The notes: generated by a model from the sequence alone, not told the origin. A stretch of 45,744 nt of DNA from Anaerolineaceae bacterium UBA4775 (GCA_002403205.1 DHHJ01000034.1:1-45744), one strand, 5' to 3'. Counted from the stretch's first letter, positions 16,413 through 25,366 are shown. Translations and numbers: made by a program.

Positions 16413-16829
16413 TTATTTCCTGGTGACTTTGATCGTGCGCGGCTTGGCTTCTTCTGCTTTGGGCACAATCAGGGTCAGAATGCCGTTTTCCAATTCGGCT
16501 TGCACTTTTGATGAATCCAGGGGAGTGGGGAGAGTCAGCACCCGGTGGAACTTGCCACTGGGGCACTCTTTCAGCAGGTAATTTGCATCCTCTTCGCGCT
16601 CGCCCTTGATTTCTCCTGCAATGGTCACAATCTCATTCACGATATGAATGTCCAGGTCGTCTGGCTGAACACCGGGCAATAAGGCTTTGATCGTGAAGGA
16701 GTCCTTTCCCGCGATCACATCGATCGGGAAGGTCAGTTTGGCTGAATAGTCTTCATCCCAATCGCGCATCATTTCTTCCATCATCCGGCGTCGCATGGGT
16801 CGTCTAACAGGGTTGATATACAGGGTCAT
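16413..16829 (-). CDS. Small heat-shock protein, Hsp20/alpha-crystallin family
   Basis: The 138-residue chaperone holds unfolded proteins in a refoldable state. The N-terminal region is rich in Arg and Met (about residues 8-22). The alpha-crystallin domain follows from about residue 32, containing DSFTIKALLPGVQPDDLDI and the conserved late motif LENGILTLIVPKAEEAKPR, where the usual A-x-x-x-N-G-V-L is ELENGIL. A perfect GGAGGA Shine-Dalgarno site lies upstream of the ATG. I see no CIRCE element in the 120 bases upstream, so HrcA control is not supported. Confidence 0.93.
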   Translation of the reverse strand: MTLYINPVRRPMRRRMMEEMMRDWDEDYSAKLTFPIDVIAGKDSFTIKALLPGVQPDDLDIHIVNEIVTIAGEIKGEREEDANYLLKECPSGKFHRVLTLPTPLDSSKVQAELENGILTLIVPKAEEAKPRTIKVTRK

Positions 16830-16989
16830 ATTTTCCTCCGTTTAATGTTGAGCTCCAACTGTGTTTATTGAGATCCTATTATGGGTGTGTTAATTGCATG
16901 TCTGAAATAGATTGGAGATTTATAAGAATTATCCGCTCTGGTAGAATCCTTGATTGAGTTTTGTTAAAATCACACGTGAGGTATCTGCC

Positions 16990-17724
16990 GTGAAAAGACG
17001 CTCTATCCTTCTTGTTTTGGCTTTATCAGCAGTTAGTATCGCCGGTCTATACACCCTCTACAGGGGGTATTATTCTCTTTCAAAGCGCACCCGTGCTGTG
17101 CTTGAATTCCTGAGGAACCCTGAGCCTTATCAAGAAGCGGTTGTGCCCGCCTTATCACGCTGTGGCGAAGCGCCATTTATTATGCCCACAGCGGGTTTGA
17201 TCGGTTTCCTTTGGGACGATTCCTTCCGGCCCGGGCACCGCCACCAGGGCATTGATATCTTTGCCGGAACCGCCGTCGGGGAGACCCCGGTTTACGCGGC
17301 GTATGACGGTTACCTGACTCGTTTGCCCGAGTGGAAATCCAGCCTGATCATCCGGATCCCATCTGATCCGTTGCAGCCAGACCGCCAGATTTGGACTTAT
17401 TACACCCACATGGCAGATAAAGCAGGTCAGCCATTGATTGCGGATGCATTTCCGCCGGGTTCGGTGGAGGTCATGGTCACAGCGGGCACCTTGCTGGGCT
17501 ACCAGGGTAATTATTCGGGTTCGCCTGGTAATCCAACGGGGATCCATCTGCATTTTTCCATTGTAAAAGATGACGGCCGCGGGAAATTCCTCAATGAACT
17601 GGAGATTGGGAACACCATCGACCCCAGCCCATATCTTGGCATGGCTTTGAATGGCAAAATCAATCCGGACCAAATCCCATTGTGTGCACAAGACCAAAAT
17701 TGGCCCCAAACAGGCGCACCGTAG
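16990..17724 (+). CDS. M23-family peptidase, membrane-anchored
   Basis: The 244-residue protein has one N-terminal membrane helix (about residues 5-23) and an extracellular M23 domain. The zinc ligands are seen in HQGIDIF and in HLHFSI, so the enzyme is probably active on peptidoglycan cross-bridges or activates an amidase. There is a longer-than-usual insertion between them (DPLQPDRQIWTYYTHMADKAGQ). It has no LysM domain, unlike the other M23 protein in the window. GTG 16990 is chosen over the TTG at 16954 because GAGGT lies seven bases upstream and the protein then begins with a basic signal-anchor sequence. Confidence 0.82.
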   Translation: MKRRSILLVLALSAVSIAGLYTLYRGYYSLSKRTRAVLEFLRNPEPYQEAVVPALSRCGEAPFIMPTAGLIGFLWDDSFRPGHRHQGIDIFAGTAVGETPVYAAYDGYLTRLPEWKSSLIIRIPSDPLQPDRQIWTYYTHMADKAGQPLIADAFPPGSVEVMVTAGTLLGYQGNYSGSPGNPTGIHLHFSIVKDDGRGKFLNELEIGNTIDPSPYLGMALNGKINPDQIPLCAQDQNWPQTGAP

Positions 17725-17781
17725 TTTAATCGTATAATGGATGAGCAAAAATCCATTGCAAAGAAAAGGAAGTAAAGGTTT

Positions 17782-18651
17782 ATGGAGGAAATTGCCCAAA
17801 ATATCTTCATTGAACAAAGCTATCCTGGCGTGGTATCGTCGGTTTTGAGATTGCGCCATGGATTATTGATGATCGACAGCCCGTTTCTTGCAGATGATCG
17901 CCAGTCCTGGCAGCAAAAACTGGTCAATTTGGGCGGTGGTGTCAGCAGGCTGTTGGTCCTCCTCGATTCCCATATGGACCGCTTGCTAGGCGTCCCACTC
18001 AGTGAGTTGCCAATCCTGGCGCATGAAAACGTCTTGCAAATAATTGCCGGTTTACCAACGCCTTCGCGGACACTGGAGAAGCTGTCAGGGTCGGAATCGG
18101 ATCCCTACGAGATGCCGCAAAATGGGCGCGGGGTGCTGCCTAATATGACTTATTCGCATCAATTGCGTCTCTACTGGGACGATCAGCCCGTGATTGTGAC
18201 GCACCAGCCCGGCGGGCATTCGGCGGGCAGCTGGGTGCGATATGACGCACAAAGCGTGATATTTGTGGGTGACAGTGTGGTTGTCAATCAGCCGCCCTTC
18301 CTGGCCTGTTGTGATCTCGACCGCTGGATTGATGAGTTGACCTGGTTGTCTTCAGATTACTTCAGAGGTTACCAGGTGGTCAGCGGGAGGGATGGGCCGG
18401 TGACGCAGAAATCGGTCGTGAAGATGATTGAATTCCTCACCATGATAAAAGGTGTCGTAACCGAACTCAAATCTTTAGAAAACTGGTCTGAGGAGGTCGA
18501 TCGGCGGGTACCCGAGATCCTGCGTAAATTTGATTTTGACGGCGACAAGGCTGAACAGAATTACAACCGCCTGGCGTGGGGCCTGAGCAAATTGCTTGAG
18601 CGCATGGCTGCGCGCCAGGATGAAACAGAAGGAGAATTGTATGCTGGTTGA
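17782..18651 (+). CDS. Metallo-beta-lactamase-fold protein with degenerate metal site
   Basis: The 289-residue protein follows the metallo-beta-lactamase fold: an N-terminal strand region ending in LLMIDSP, the metal loop, GGHSAGS, then FVGDSV. The metal loop reads LDSHMDR (residues 61-67) where THxHxDH is expected, so two histidines are replaced (Asp62, Arg67). His64, Asp66, His146 and Asp164 remain. The final histidine of the family (usually in a GH segment) is missing from VVSGRDGP. It may bind one metal or none. A helical C-terminal extension from about residue 215 resembles glyoxalase-II-type tails. The stop codon overlaps the asparaginase start by 11 bases, so the two are translationally coupled. 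Confidence 0.75.
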   Translation: MEEIAQNIFIEQSYPGVVSSVLRLRHGLLMIDSPFLADDRQSWQQKLVNLGGGVSRLLVLLDSHMDRLLGVPLSELPILAHENVLQIIAGLPTPSRTLEKLSGSESDPYEMPQNGRGVLPNMTYSHQLRLYWDDQPVIVTHQPGGHSAGSWVRYDAQSVIFVGDSVVVNQPPFLACCDLDRWIDELTWLSSDYFRGYQVVSGRDGPVTQKSVVKMIEFLTMIKGVVTELKSLENWSEEVDRRVPEILRKFDFDGDKAEQNYNRLAWGLSKLLERMAARQDETEGELYAG

Positions 18652-19702
18652 GGGATATCAACCCCTGGTCGAAGTGACCCGTGGGAAAATGGTCGAGTCT
18701 ATACATTTCGGCGCGTTTTGTGTGGTTGATCACAACGGAAGGCTGCTGGCGCACGCGGGCAGCCCTGACCTGGTCTCGTATCCCCGCAGTTCGCTGAAAC
18801 CCTTGCAGGTGCTGCCCTTGATCGAAGAGGGTGGTGCTGAAACCTTTGGCTTGACGGGTGAAGAAATTGCCATCATGTGCGGGTCGCACGCAGGCACGCT
18901 TCAGCACGTTGCGGTGCTGGAAAGCTTGCATGAAAAAATCGGGGTCACTGGGGCCGACCTTGCCTGCGGCGTACACTGGCCCTATGACACCGAGACGCGC
19001 GAGGCGATGAAGCTTGCCGGCGAGGAACCGACGGTATTCAACCACAATTGTTCGGGTAAGCATAGCGGTATGTTGGCGTATGCCAGGCTGCGCGGATTTT
19101 CCACCCAAAACTACCTCGATCCTTCGCACCCTGTCCAGGTGGCCATCCGCAAAGCAGTTGGCGAGATGGTGAGTGTGGCACCTGACCAAATGCCGATGGG
19201 TATTGATGGGTGTTCTGCCCCGGTTTACGGAATGCCGATGCGAAACATGGCGCAGGCCGTGGCGAAGTTGGCTGACCCCGCCGGTTTAGGCGGGCTGCGT
19301 GAAGAAGCCTGCCGAACGGTCACATCGGCAATGATCGAGCACCCCTTCATGGTTGCCGGACCGCATCAATTTGACACCGACTTAATGTCCGCAGCGGGGG
19401 GTAAGCTCTTTTCCAAGGGCGGCGCTGAAGGTTACCAGATCATTGGCGTTTTGCCGGGTGTGATCAGCAACCATGCACCAGGCCTTGGGATTGCGATCAA
19501 GGTCTCGGATGGGGATGCGCGCGGCCGGGCGAGGCAAGCCATCAGCCTGACGATTTTGGACTGGTTGGGCGTACTAACTGCAGACGAAGACAACCTCCTA
19601 GCTGATTATGGGAATGTTCCCGTGAAAAATTGGCGCAAACTGGAGGTTGGTGAAGTGCGACCAGCCTTTTCACTGCCAGAACGGGCAGAATTGCAGGCGT
19701 GA
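18641..19702 (+). CDS. L-asparaginase II family protein
   Basis: The 353-residue protein belongs to the asparaginase II (Rhizobium etli type) family, which hydrolyses asparagine to aspartate and ammonia and is unrelated to the bacterial type I/II enzymes of E. coli. Conserved segments are YPRSSLKPLQVLPL (the serine-lysine region), CGSHAGTLQHV, NHNCSGKHSGML and DGCSAPVYGMPM. The start is ATG 18641, with AAGGAGA six bases upstream, inside the end of the metallo-beta-lactamase-fold gene; the frame extends to 18596 but that reading has no ribosome site. The endonuclease III gene begins at its stop codon (TGATG overlap), making a tight three-gene operon. Confidence 0.9.
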   Translation: MLVEGYQPLVEVTRGKMVESIHFGAFCVVDHNGRLLAHAGSPDLVSYPRSSLKPLQVLPLIEEGGAETFGLTGEEIAIMCGSHAGTLQHVAVLESLHEKIGVTGADLACGVHWPYDTETREAMKLAGEEPTVFNHNCSGKHSGMLAYARLRGFSTQNYLDPSHPVQVAIRKAVGEMVSVAPDQMPMGIDGCSAPVYGMPMRNMAQAVAKLADPAGLGGLREEACRTVTSAMIEHPFMVAGPHQFDTDLMSAAGGKLFSKGGAEGYQIIGVLPGVISNHAPGLGIAIKVSDGDARGRARQAISLTILDWLGVLTADEDNLLADYGNVPVKNWRKLEVGEVRPAFSLPERAELQA

Positions 19703-20397
19703 TGACGCAGGACTTGCCTGAAATTCAAGAATGGGTCAAACAGATCAGAGCGCGCCTGAACGCCGCATACGGGATGCCGGAATGGCGCCCCGCCTTGCCG
19801 GCGGTGGACGAGCTGGTTTCGACCATCCTTTCCCAAAACACCAATGACACCAACCGCGATGCTGCTTTCTGTTCGTTAAAGGAAGCCTTTCCGGATTGGC
19901 AGGCGGTCATGCAGGGGGAAACGGATGAAGTGGTTGAGGCCATCCGGACGGCCGGGCTGGCTAACCAAAAGGGGCCGCGCATTCAGGCCGCCCTGCGCGA
20001 TATCGCCGCGCACACCCAGGGACAGCTCAGCCTTGAGTTCTTGCGTGAGATGCCCAAAGAGGTGGCTCGGGAGTGGCTGCTGGACGTCAACGGGGTCGGC
20101 CCGAAGACTGCTGCGATCGTGTTACTGTTCTCCCTGGAGATACCTGCCTTCCCGGTCGACACGCATATTTACCGGGTCACCGGGCGGATTGGGCTGCGGC
20201 CAGTGAATTTATCGGTCGAGAAAGCCCATCGTTATTTAGAAGAACGCATCCCAGAAGACGCGTATTACGATTTGCATTTGAATCTGATCCGTTTAGGGCG
20301 GGAAGTGTGTGGCGCGCGCAAATGGCATTGTTACCACTGTCCGGTTGAGGACCTGTGTACCTTCGACCGGAAGAACTTGTCTTCTGAGGGAAGCTAA
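19702..20397 (+). CDS. Endonuclease III-family DNA glycosylase
   Basis: This 231-residue base-excision-repair enzyme removes oxidised pyrimidines and cuts abasic sites. The helix-hairpin-helix EWLLDVNGVGPKTAAIVLLFS supplies the lysine nucleophile region, and the catalytic aspartate is in FPVDTHIYRV. The iron-sulphur cluster motif is complete at the C terminus (C-x6-C-x2-C-x5-C in CGARKWHCYHCPVEDLC). The extra N-terminal helix and spacing fit the Nth branch rather than MutY. The start overlaps the asparaginase stop (TGATG); a GTG three bases earlier is also possible. It is the last gene of the operon. Confidence 0.9.
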   Translation: MTQDLPEIQEWVKQIRARLNAAYGMPEWRPALPAVDELVSTILSQNTNDTNRDAAFCSLKEAFPDWQAVMQGETDEVVEAIRTAGLANQKGPRIQAALRDIAAHTQGQLSLEFLREMPKEVAREWLLDVNGVGPKTAAIVLLFSLEIPAFPVDTHIYRVTGRIGLRPVNLSVEKAHRYLEERIPEDAYYDLHLNLIRLGREVCGARKWHCYHCPVEDLCTFDRKNLSSEGS

Positions 20398-20518
20398 GAC
20401 GTTTTTTGGAACTGAATTCCGGTTTTATCCAGCAGAAAAACCTGTGAGGGCAGGGTGGCCAACACAGGCAAAGATCGGCAGGTTGCCTGTTAAGTGATGA
20501 TGATCTCGATAGTGAGCA

Positions 20519-21835
20519 TTAATCTGCCAGTGAGCCGACCATCGACCATGGGCCAGCCCAGTCAATGCGGACGTCCTTCTCAAGGCCCAGCAGGTCTTCC
20601 TGGCTGTCAACAAATACCAGCTTATTGGTCGGGGTGCGGCCGCGCCAGCGACCGCGTTTTTTCTCCTCGAACAAGACGTTCACCGTCTCTCCCATCAGCC
20701 TGGTATTGATTTCAGTGGCGATCTCTTCCTGCAAGGTCTCGAGCAGCCTGAAGCGGCGCATTTTCTCGTCATCCGGCACGTCATCGGTCAATTTACGGGC
20801 AGAATAGGTGCCTGTGCGGGGAGAATAGCGGGCCAGGTGAGCCACATCCATGCGTAACTCATCCAGCAAGCTGTAGGTATTTTGAAATTGCGCTTCGGTC
20901 TCGCCTGGAAATCCGACGATGATATCCGTGGCAATGGAGACTCCCGGGATGCGTTCCCTGATCCTGTAAACCAGCTCGCGGTAGGCTGCACTGGTGTAGC
21001 CGCGGCGCATGGCACGCAAAATGGTGTCGTCACCAGACTGGATCGGCACTTCAATATGCGGACAGATTTTGGGAAGCTCGCGGACAGCATCCAGCAGCCG
21101 GTCGGTCATCCAGCTGGGATGCGAGGTCAGGAACCGGATGCGTGCCAGGCCGTTGATGTCGTGCAGGTCGTGAAGCAACATATCGAGCGTTGGCCTTTCA
21201 GGCAGGTCCAACCCGTACCGATCCACAATTTGGCCCAATAAAGTGATTTCCCTAACGCCTTGTGCTGCCAGGCTGCGCGCCTCTTGCAGGACCTCGTGAT
21301 ATGGGCGGGAGCGTTCCCTGCCGCGCTTGGAGGGAATCACGCAATAAGTGCAGGCATGGGAACACCCGTACACGATGGGGATATAGGCTGAAACAAGTTT
21401 TCCCTGTTCGGCTTTGGGCAGGACGATGTCGCCATCCAGAACGGCATTCAATGTGGTTTGCTCGTCACGGCGGGTTGTCTTGGCAACCCGCTCGCTGAGG
21501 TAATGCAGCAGCGGTTCAGGGTCTGAAGGCGGGGAGACCACATCAACCCAGGGGAAGCGTTCCTGGATGTGCTGATTGCCGCGCACACCGATCAGGCAGC
21601 CCATCAGGTTGATGACCAGGTTGGGGTTGTGATCCTTTAACGGGCGCAGGGAGCTAAGCCGGCCGATGGCTTTATCCTCGGCGCTCTGCCGCACGACGCA
21701 GGTGTTGAGGACGATCACATCCGCATCGTTGGGTTTGCCGGTGGGTTCATATCCGAGTTGTTCAAGTGAGGATGCCAAACGGCGTGAATCAGCCACGTTC
21801 ATCTGGCAGCCCTCAGTCCAAATGTGGTATTTCAT
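20519..21835 (-). CDS. miaB: tRNA-2-methylthio-N6-dimethylallyladenosine synthase (MiaB)
   Basis: This radical-SAM enzyme adds the 2-methylthio group to i6A37 of tRNAs reading U-starting codons. The 438 residues have the three MiaB parts. The N-terminal UPF0004 domain has TEGCQMNVADS, NTCVVRQSAEDKA and LMGCLIG, whose three cysteines bind the auxiliary cluster. The radical-SAM core has YGCSHACTYCVIP (C-x3-C-x2-C). The C-terminal TRAM domain has GETVNVLFEEKKRGRWRGRTPTNKLV. The segment LLGQIVDRYG replaces the usual LLGQNVNSYG. MtaB and RimO are the alternatives; TEGCQMN favours MiaB. The MiaA partner is not in the window. Confidence 0.9.
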   Translation of the reverse strand: MKYHIWTEGCQMNVADSRRLASSLEQLGYEPTGKPNDADVIVLNTCVVRQSAEDKAIGRLSSLRPLKDHNPNLVINLMGCLIGVRGNQHIQERFPWVDVVSPPSDPEPLLHYLSERVAKTTRRDEQTTLNAVLDGDIVLPKAEQGKLVSAYIPIVYGCSHACTYCVIPSKRGRERSRPYHEVLQEARSLAAQGVREITLLGQIVDRYGLDLPERPTLDMLLHDLHDINGLARIRFLTSHPSWMTDRLLDAVRELPKICPHIEVPIQSGDDTILRAMRRGYTSAAYRELVYRIRERIPGVSIATDIIVGFPGETEAQFQNTYSLLDELRMDVAHLARYSPRTGTYSARKLTDDVPDDEKMRRFRLLETLQEEIATEINTRLMGETVNVLFEEKKRGRWRGRTPTNKLVFVDSQEDLLGLEKDVRIDWAGPWSMVGSLAD

Positions 21836-21932
21836 AGGGCATCATTATACCCAACAGGGTCCAAGAGCAAGCGATAAACCGTGGACTGATCTTTATTCGG
21901 GAGGACGAATCAGGGAATCCCCCCGAAAATTT

Positions 21933-21962
21933 TTGGGAATTACGCGCAATTTAAGTTATAAT
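21933..21962 (+). promoter_or_regulatory. Promoter of the STAS-domain gene
   Basis: A perfect TATAAT (21957-21962) is preceded at 18 bases by a weak -35 (TTGGGA, 21933-21938). Transcription would start about 30 bases before the gene. Confidence 0.5.
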
Positions 21963-22000
21963 TGGGGTGTTAATACCCTCGAGTTGATGGAGATGGTGCG

Positions 22001-22336
22001 ATGGATTTTGAGATTACTGAGTATAAACGCAGCACGGTTTTAAAGACTAACGGTCGGATTGATAGCTATACTGCGCCCGAACTTGAAGAAGCCCTGAACC
22101 AGTTAATTGAGAAGGGTCAGTACAATATTATTTTTGACATGTGCGATGTGAACTTTGTCTCGAGTGCTGGGTGGTGGGCACTGATCCGGGTTCAAAAAGA
22201 GGTCAACAAAATGAATCGGGGTGAGCTGGTCCTGGTGAACATGGATGAGCGCATCCGCGAATCGATGGACCTGGTAGGGATTGCGCCATACTTCAAGGTC
22301 TACGATGGCCTGCTTGAGGCGGTGGGCAGTATCTGA
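22001..22336 (+). CDS. STAS-domain anti-sigma-factor antagonist
   Basis: The 111-residue protein is a single STAS domain. In this family the unphosphorylated form binds an anti-sigma or switch kinase and releases its target. The phospho-acceptor serine is in the segment VNFVSSAGWWAL (about residues 50-61), where the family has DxSxxG. GGAGATGG lies upstream of the ATG. It has its own promoter and terminator and no kinase or sigma factor next to it, so its partner must be elsewhere in the genome. SpoIIAA-like, RsbV-like and orphan signalling roles cannot be separated from sequence. Confidence 0.88.
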   Translation: MDFEITEYKRSTVLKTNGRIDSYTAPELEEALNQLIEKGQYNIIFDMCDVNFVSSAGWWALIRVQKEVNKMNRGELVLVNMDERIRESMDLVGIAPYFKVYDGLLEAVGSI

Positions 22337-22372
22337 TCCGGCGTTGGTTATAAATCACAAATACATATAAAG

Positions 22373-22399
22373 GCTGTTTGGACACCAAACAGCTTTTTT
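22373..22399 (+). terminator. Rho-independent terminator of the STAS-domain gene
   Basis: GCTGTTTGG and CCAAACAGC make a perfect 9-base-pair stem with a three-base loop, followed by six T. It lies 36 bases past the stop codon. Confidence 0.9.
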
Positions 22400-22572
22400 G
22401 TTTGGTGCAGGATCAATCACTGGTCATGAACCATCAAATCAGGGCTTAAGGAACTCGGGCTGGCCTGGTACAGGGCCTGGTGGGCCGCCCTAATTGACTC
22501 AAGGTCCATTTTGACCACTTTGCGGGGAAATCCTGCAAAAGATGGGCACTTTGCAGTTAAAAGAGGGCGTTG

Positions 22573-24483
22573 CTATTTGATTTCTAATTGGTACCGGGCG
22601 CGTTGGCGGGTGTAGGGGGTGGTACCGCTGACCACCAGGACGACAGTGTCCACATCCCCACCGATGTTGATGTCGATTTTGGCTTGGTTTGCTTCATCCA
22701 GGGTCATTGGGATGACCTCGATCTTTTCTCCAAAGGTAACCAGGTTCAAACGGAAGTATTGCGGCAGTGCATTTTGGATGCGGACGAAACCCTCCATGTG
22801 CCATCCACCTTCGTCGGCTTCAAAATCGCTGAAGTAGCCGCTGGCCTCCACTCGGATATCGTCAATGACCATCCCATCGCCGTTGACCGCCGCGTCGGTG
22901 ACGTAATCGAAGCGGACCGTGATTTGCTCACCCGCAAAAGGTGTCAGGTCAACGGTCTCCAATTGCCACCCGTCTGAGCGGCCGTTCAAGCCGCAGCCAT
23001 AGCTGTTGCCGGAGGGGTTCTCCGTGGTGCAGGAGGTGGTGTTGAGGATGTGCCAGACTTCTTCATCGACCGATGCGGAGATGAACACATAATCGTAATC
23101 TTGTTCAAGGTCGTACCAGGTTTGGTAGGTCATCTCAACAGGCCCCGTGACTTCCCTCAGGTCAAACTGGCGTTCAAGGAACATGTTGGAATGGTCCCCC
23201 ATGTTGGACCACAGGTAGGTCCCACCCGAGTAGGGGTCGGCGGGCAGCAGGCTGGTAGATTGGGCACCTTCGAAGGTGAGGGTGTAGTCCCCAGTACAGG
23301 TAATCTTGATGTATGCGACACCCCACTGGGCGATATCAGTAAGGGTCTGCCCGGTTGGGCAGGATGAGATGGTGCTGCTCGGCACGGCCAGCGGTGCATC
23401 CGGGTAGATGCTGTAATGAAAGCGTCCATCGGCGACTTCCGGGTTCACCACCAGGTTGGTCACCGCCCAATCGGCAAACACATCCTCTGCGGTGACGGTT
23501 TCACCGGTCCGGGGATCGTCATACTCAAAGGCTTCAAGGACAATATCGATGCTCTCCAGCCCATTGGACTGCTCAGCGACCAGCGCACGGGTGAAATCAT
23601 CGCCAAACCGATCGTAAACATAGGTGGTAAAGAGCATGGAGGCGCCGTAATGCGGCCCATTCTGGCCGATGTGCGCACCCCAGCCGGTTAATTGCAGGTC
23701 CGTATTTTGGAGATAGAGGCGGTCAAAGCCGCCCGGGTCATACCCGTTGATGAGTTCTGCCAGCATGGAGAACCCCTCGTTCAGCCAGGTTTCCTCATTC
23801 CTGTCGATATGCCAGTGGATCATGTGCTGGAGTTCGTGGGCGAGGGTGCTGTAAATGCTGCTGTGCCAAAGGCGCACATTGTCGGCGTTGATCAGGAACA
23901 TCTCGTGGGCATTGGAATATGCATGGGCGTCCGGGTGAAGCTGATCGGCTGAGGAGTAATACCCAGCCAGGGATTCACCTAACCCACCGGTATACAGGAT
24001 GTGGATGCGCGGGTCGTCATCCACGCCGGGAGACCACTCACTGCCAAAGAAGGCCCGGGTGGTGGGGTAAATTTCCTGGTCAAAGGTTTCTCCCAGGGTG
24101 ATCAGGTCTGATGCCTCGAATTCGACCTGGTTTTCAACCCAAATGTAGGTATGCTCGCCAAGAAAGCGCACCGTCGCAGACACCGGGAAGTTTTCGCGGC
24201 TGTCGACGTTGGTGACCCAAAACACTTTGGAATCCCCAATCTGATAGGGCGCGTTGAGGTCGGGGTAGATTCTGGGGATGGCGCTCTTTCCACCCAGACG
24301 TTCAGCCAGTTCGATGGGGTCGTTGATGGGCACCAGGGCTTGATCCAGGGCATTCAGGGTGTCCACCTGTGCTTCCAATGGGTGTGGGGTGACTGATGAT
24401 CCAGGGGGTGAGATGGGGGTCAGCCCTCTTGTGGGTGCGACGAGATGGGGCAGGGGCTGTTCAATCATGCCTGGGGTGTTCAC
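22573..24483 (-). CDS. Secreted HExxH metallopeptidase with immune-inhibitor-A-like C-terminal region
   Basis: The open frame of 636 codons encodes a zinc peptidase. The motif HELQH (residues 216-220) is followed by NEG with Glu236 as a likely third ligand. A cysteine-containing beta-rich C-terminal region (about residues 430-555) contains YQTWYDLEQDYDYVFIS and GDGMVIDDIRVE, as in the C-terminal part of immune inhibitor A proteins. The catalytic part may be M30- or M6-like. The GTG at 24483 gives no signal peptide; one lies in the same frame just upstream but is interrupted by a TGA (24529-24531). The rest of the frame is intact over 1.9 kb. Confidence 0.75.
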   Translation of the reverse strand: MNTPGMIEQPLPHLVAPTRGLTPISPPGSSVTPHPLEAQVDTLNALDQALVPINDPIELAERLGGKSAIPRIYPDLNAPYQIGDSKVFWVTNVDSRENFPVSATVRFLGEHTYIWVENQVEFEASDLITLGETFDQEIYPTTRAFFGSEWSPGVDDDPRIHILYTGGLGESLAGYYSSADQLHPDAHAYSNAHEMFLINADNVRLWHSSIYSTLAHELQHMIHWHIDRNEETWLNEGFSMLAELINGYDPGGFDRLYLQNTDLQLTGWGAHIGQNGPHYGASMLFTTYVYDRFGDDFTRALVAEQSNGLESIDIVLEAFEYDDPRTGETVTAEDVFADWAVTNLVVNPEVADGRFHYSIYPDAPLAVPSSTISSCPTGQTLTDIAQWGVAYIKITCTGDYTLTFEGAQSTSLLPADPYSGGTYLWSNMGDHSNMFLERQFDLREVTGPVEMTYQTWYDLEQDYDYVFISASVDEEVWHILNTTSCTTENPSGNSYGCGLNGRSDGWQLETVDLTPFAGEQITVRFDYVTDAAVNGDGMVIDDIRVEASGYFSDFEADEGGWHMEGFVRIQNALPQYFRLNLVTFGEKIEVIPMTLDEANQAKIDINIGGDVDTVVLVVSGTTPYTRQRARYQLEIK

Positions 24484-24615
24484 CTGGGGTGCCTCAGTAC
24501 GGGCGATCAGGAAGGCACCGCTGGCCAGTCACACCAATGCGCTGCACAGGCAGCACAAAACTACCACCAGGAGGATGGTCAGGACCACAGGAAGGGAGGA
24601 GGACTGTTGTTTCAT
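24484..24615 (-). pseudogene. Interrupted signal-anchor 5' end of the metallopeptidase gene
   Basis: From ATG 24615 the peptidase frame reads MKQQSSSLPVVLTILLVVV, then LCCLCSALV, a TGA stop at codon 29, then LASGAFLIARTEAPQ, and runs on without a break into the peptidase. The hydrophobic helix continues across the stop, so this is clearly the original signal anchor. A TGG tryptophan or other codon probably stood there. Arms GGTGCCT and AGGCACC (24513-24519 and 24488-24494) could form a 7-base-pair hairpin nine bases after the TGA. Confidence 0.7.
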
Positions 24616-24889
24616 CGCAAAATCATCAATCTGTCGGCATTTCGAATATTAATCTGAAATGTGGTTTAAATTTACCGCATTTCTGGCCTTTTGCCACGCC
24701 CCCGAAGTACCAGGCTTAAGCGACTTTTCATGCCAGTGTTGATTTCACCCAGATCAAATTGAAAACGTGGTCTAAAAATCAGGCGTTCTGTTCATTTTCA
24801 TCCTGGATGCTGATGACCTGTCGTTTGCGTTTTTGGTATGCAGACACGTAGATCCTCCAGGCGATCGAGAATCACCGGGCATCATTTGG

Positions 24890-25344
24890 TCTGTAAGCCT
24901 TGGCAGCCGCTCAAGCCAATGGCCAGGCAGAGTACTTTGTGATCATTTCGCTGGTGGCCTTCCTGACGTCCTTGCCTACCTGGTATTCTGTTGTTGGTTC
25001 GATTGCACCGGCTGATCATATCGTGGTATCTCAAAAAGCGCCGTAAACCGCCCAAGCGGATCGGATAGAGGAAAATTCTCCTGGTTTTGTTCCTGGTGTG
25101 GATTTACGTGGCGTGGCGCAGCGCCGGGCTGACCCGTAACAGCAGCCCAAAGGAACGCCACACTGTGGGCCTTGCCGGGCAGCTCTTTCTGCTGACATTT
25201 ATCGCGGAGGGGTTCAGTGTTGATTCCTTTGCTTGGCTGGACGACTGGATCATGTTTGGCTTGATCTCTGCAGGCGGCGCACTGTACCGCAAAGAACTGC
25301 AGTCGGCGGATATCACGCCAGCCTTAGTGCTTGCTGAAGGTTAA
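24890..25344 (+). pseudogene. Decayed membrane-protein gene
   Basis: Plus-strand fragments of one probable membrane protein lie in two frames. The first reads GQAEYFVIISLVAFLTSLPTW to about 24981. The second, one frame over, resumes with ILLLVRLHRLIISWYLKKRRKPPKRIG, meets a TAG at 25066-25068, and continues RKILLVLFLVWIYVAWRSAG to a stop at 25344. At least one frameshift and one nonsense codon are needed to join them. The last 85 codons could be read alone from 25087, but the hydrophobic segments suggest a relic of a larger gene. No family is recognised. Bases 24616-24889 hold nothing recognisable. Confidence 0.5.
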
Positions 25345-25366
25345 TCGCTGCAACGCGAAGGTGGTT

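Noticed and set aside
25066..25068. TAG in the membrane-protein relic as a recoded pyrrolysine codon
   Set aside because: A frameshift a little upstream already disables the gene, and no pyrrolysine genes are seen.
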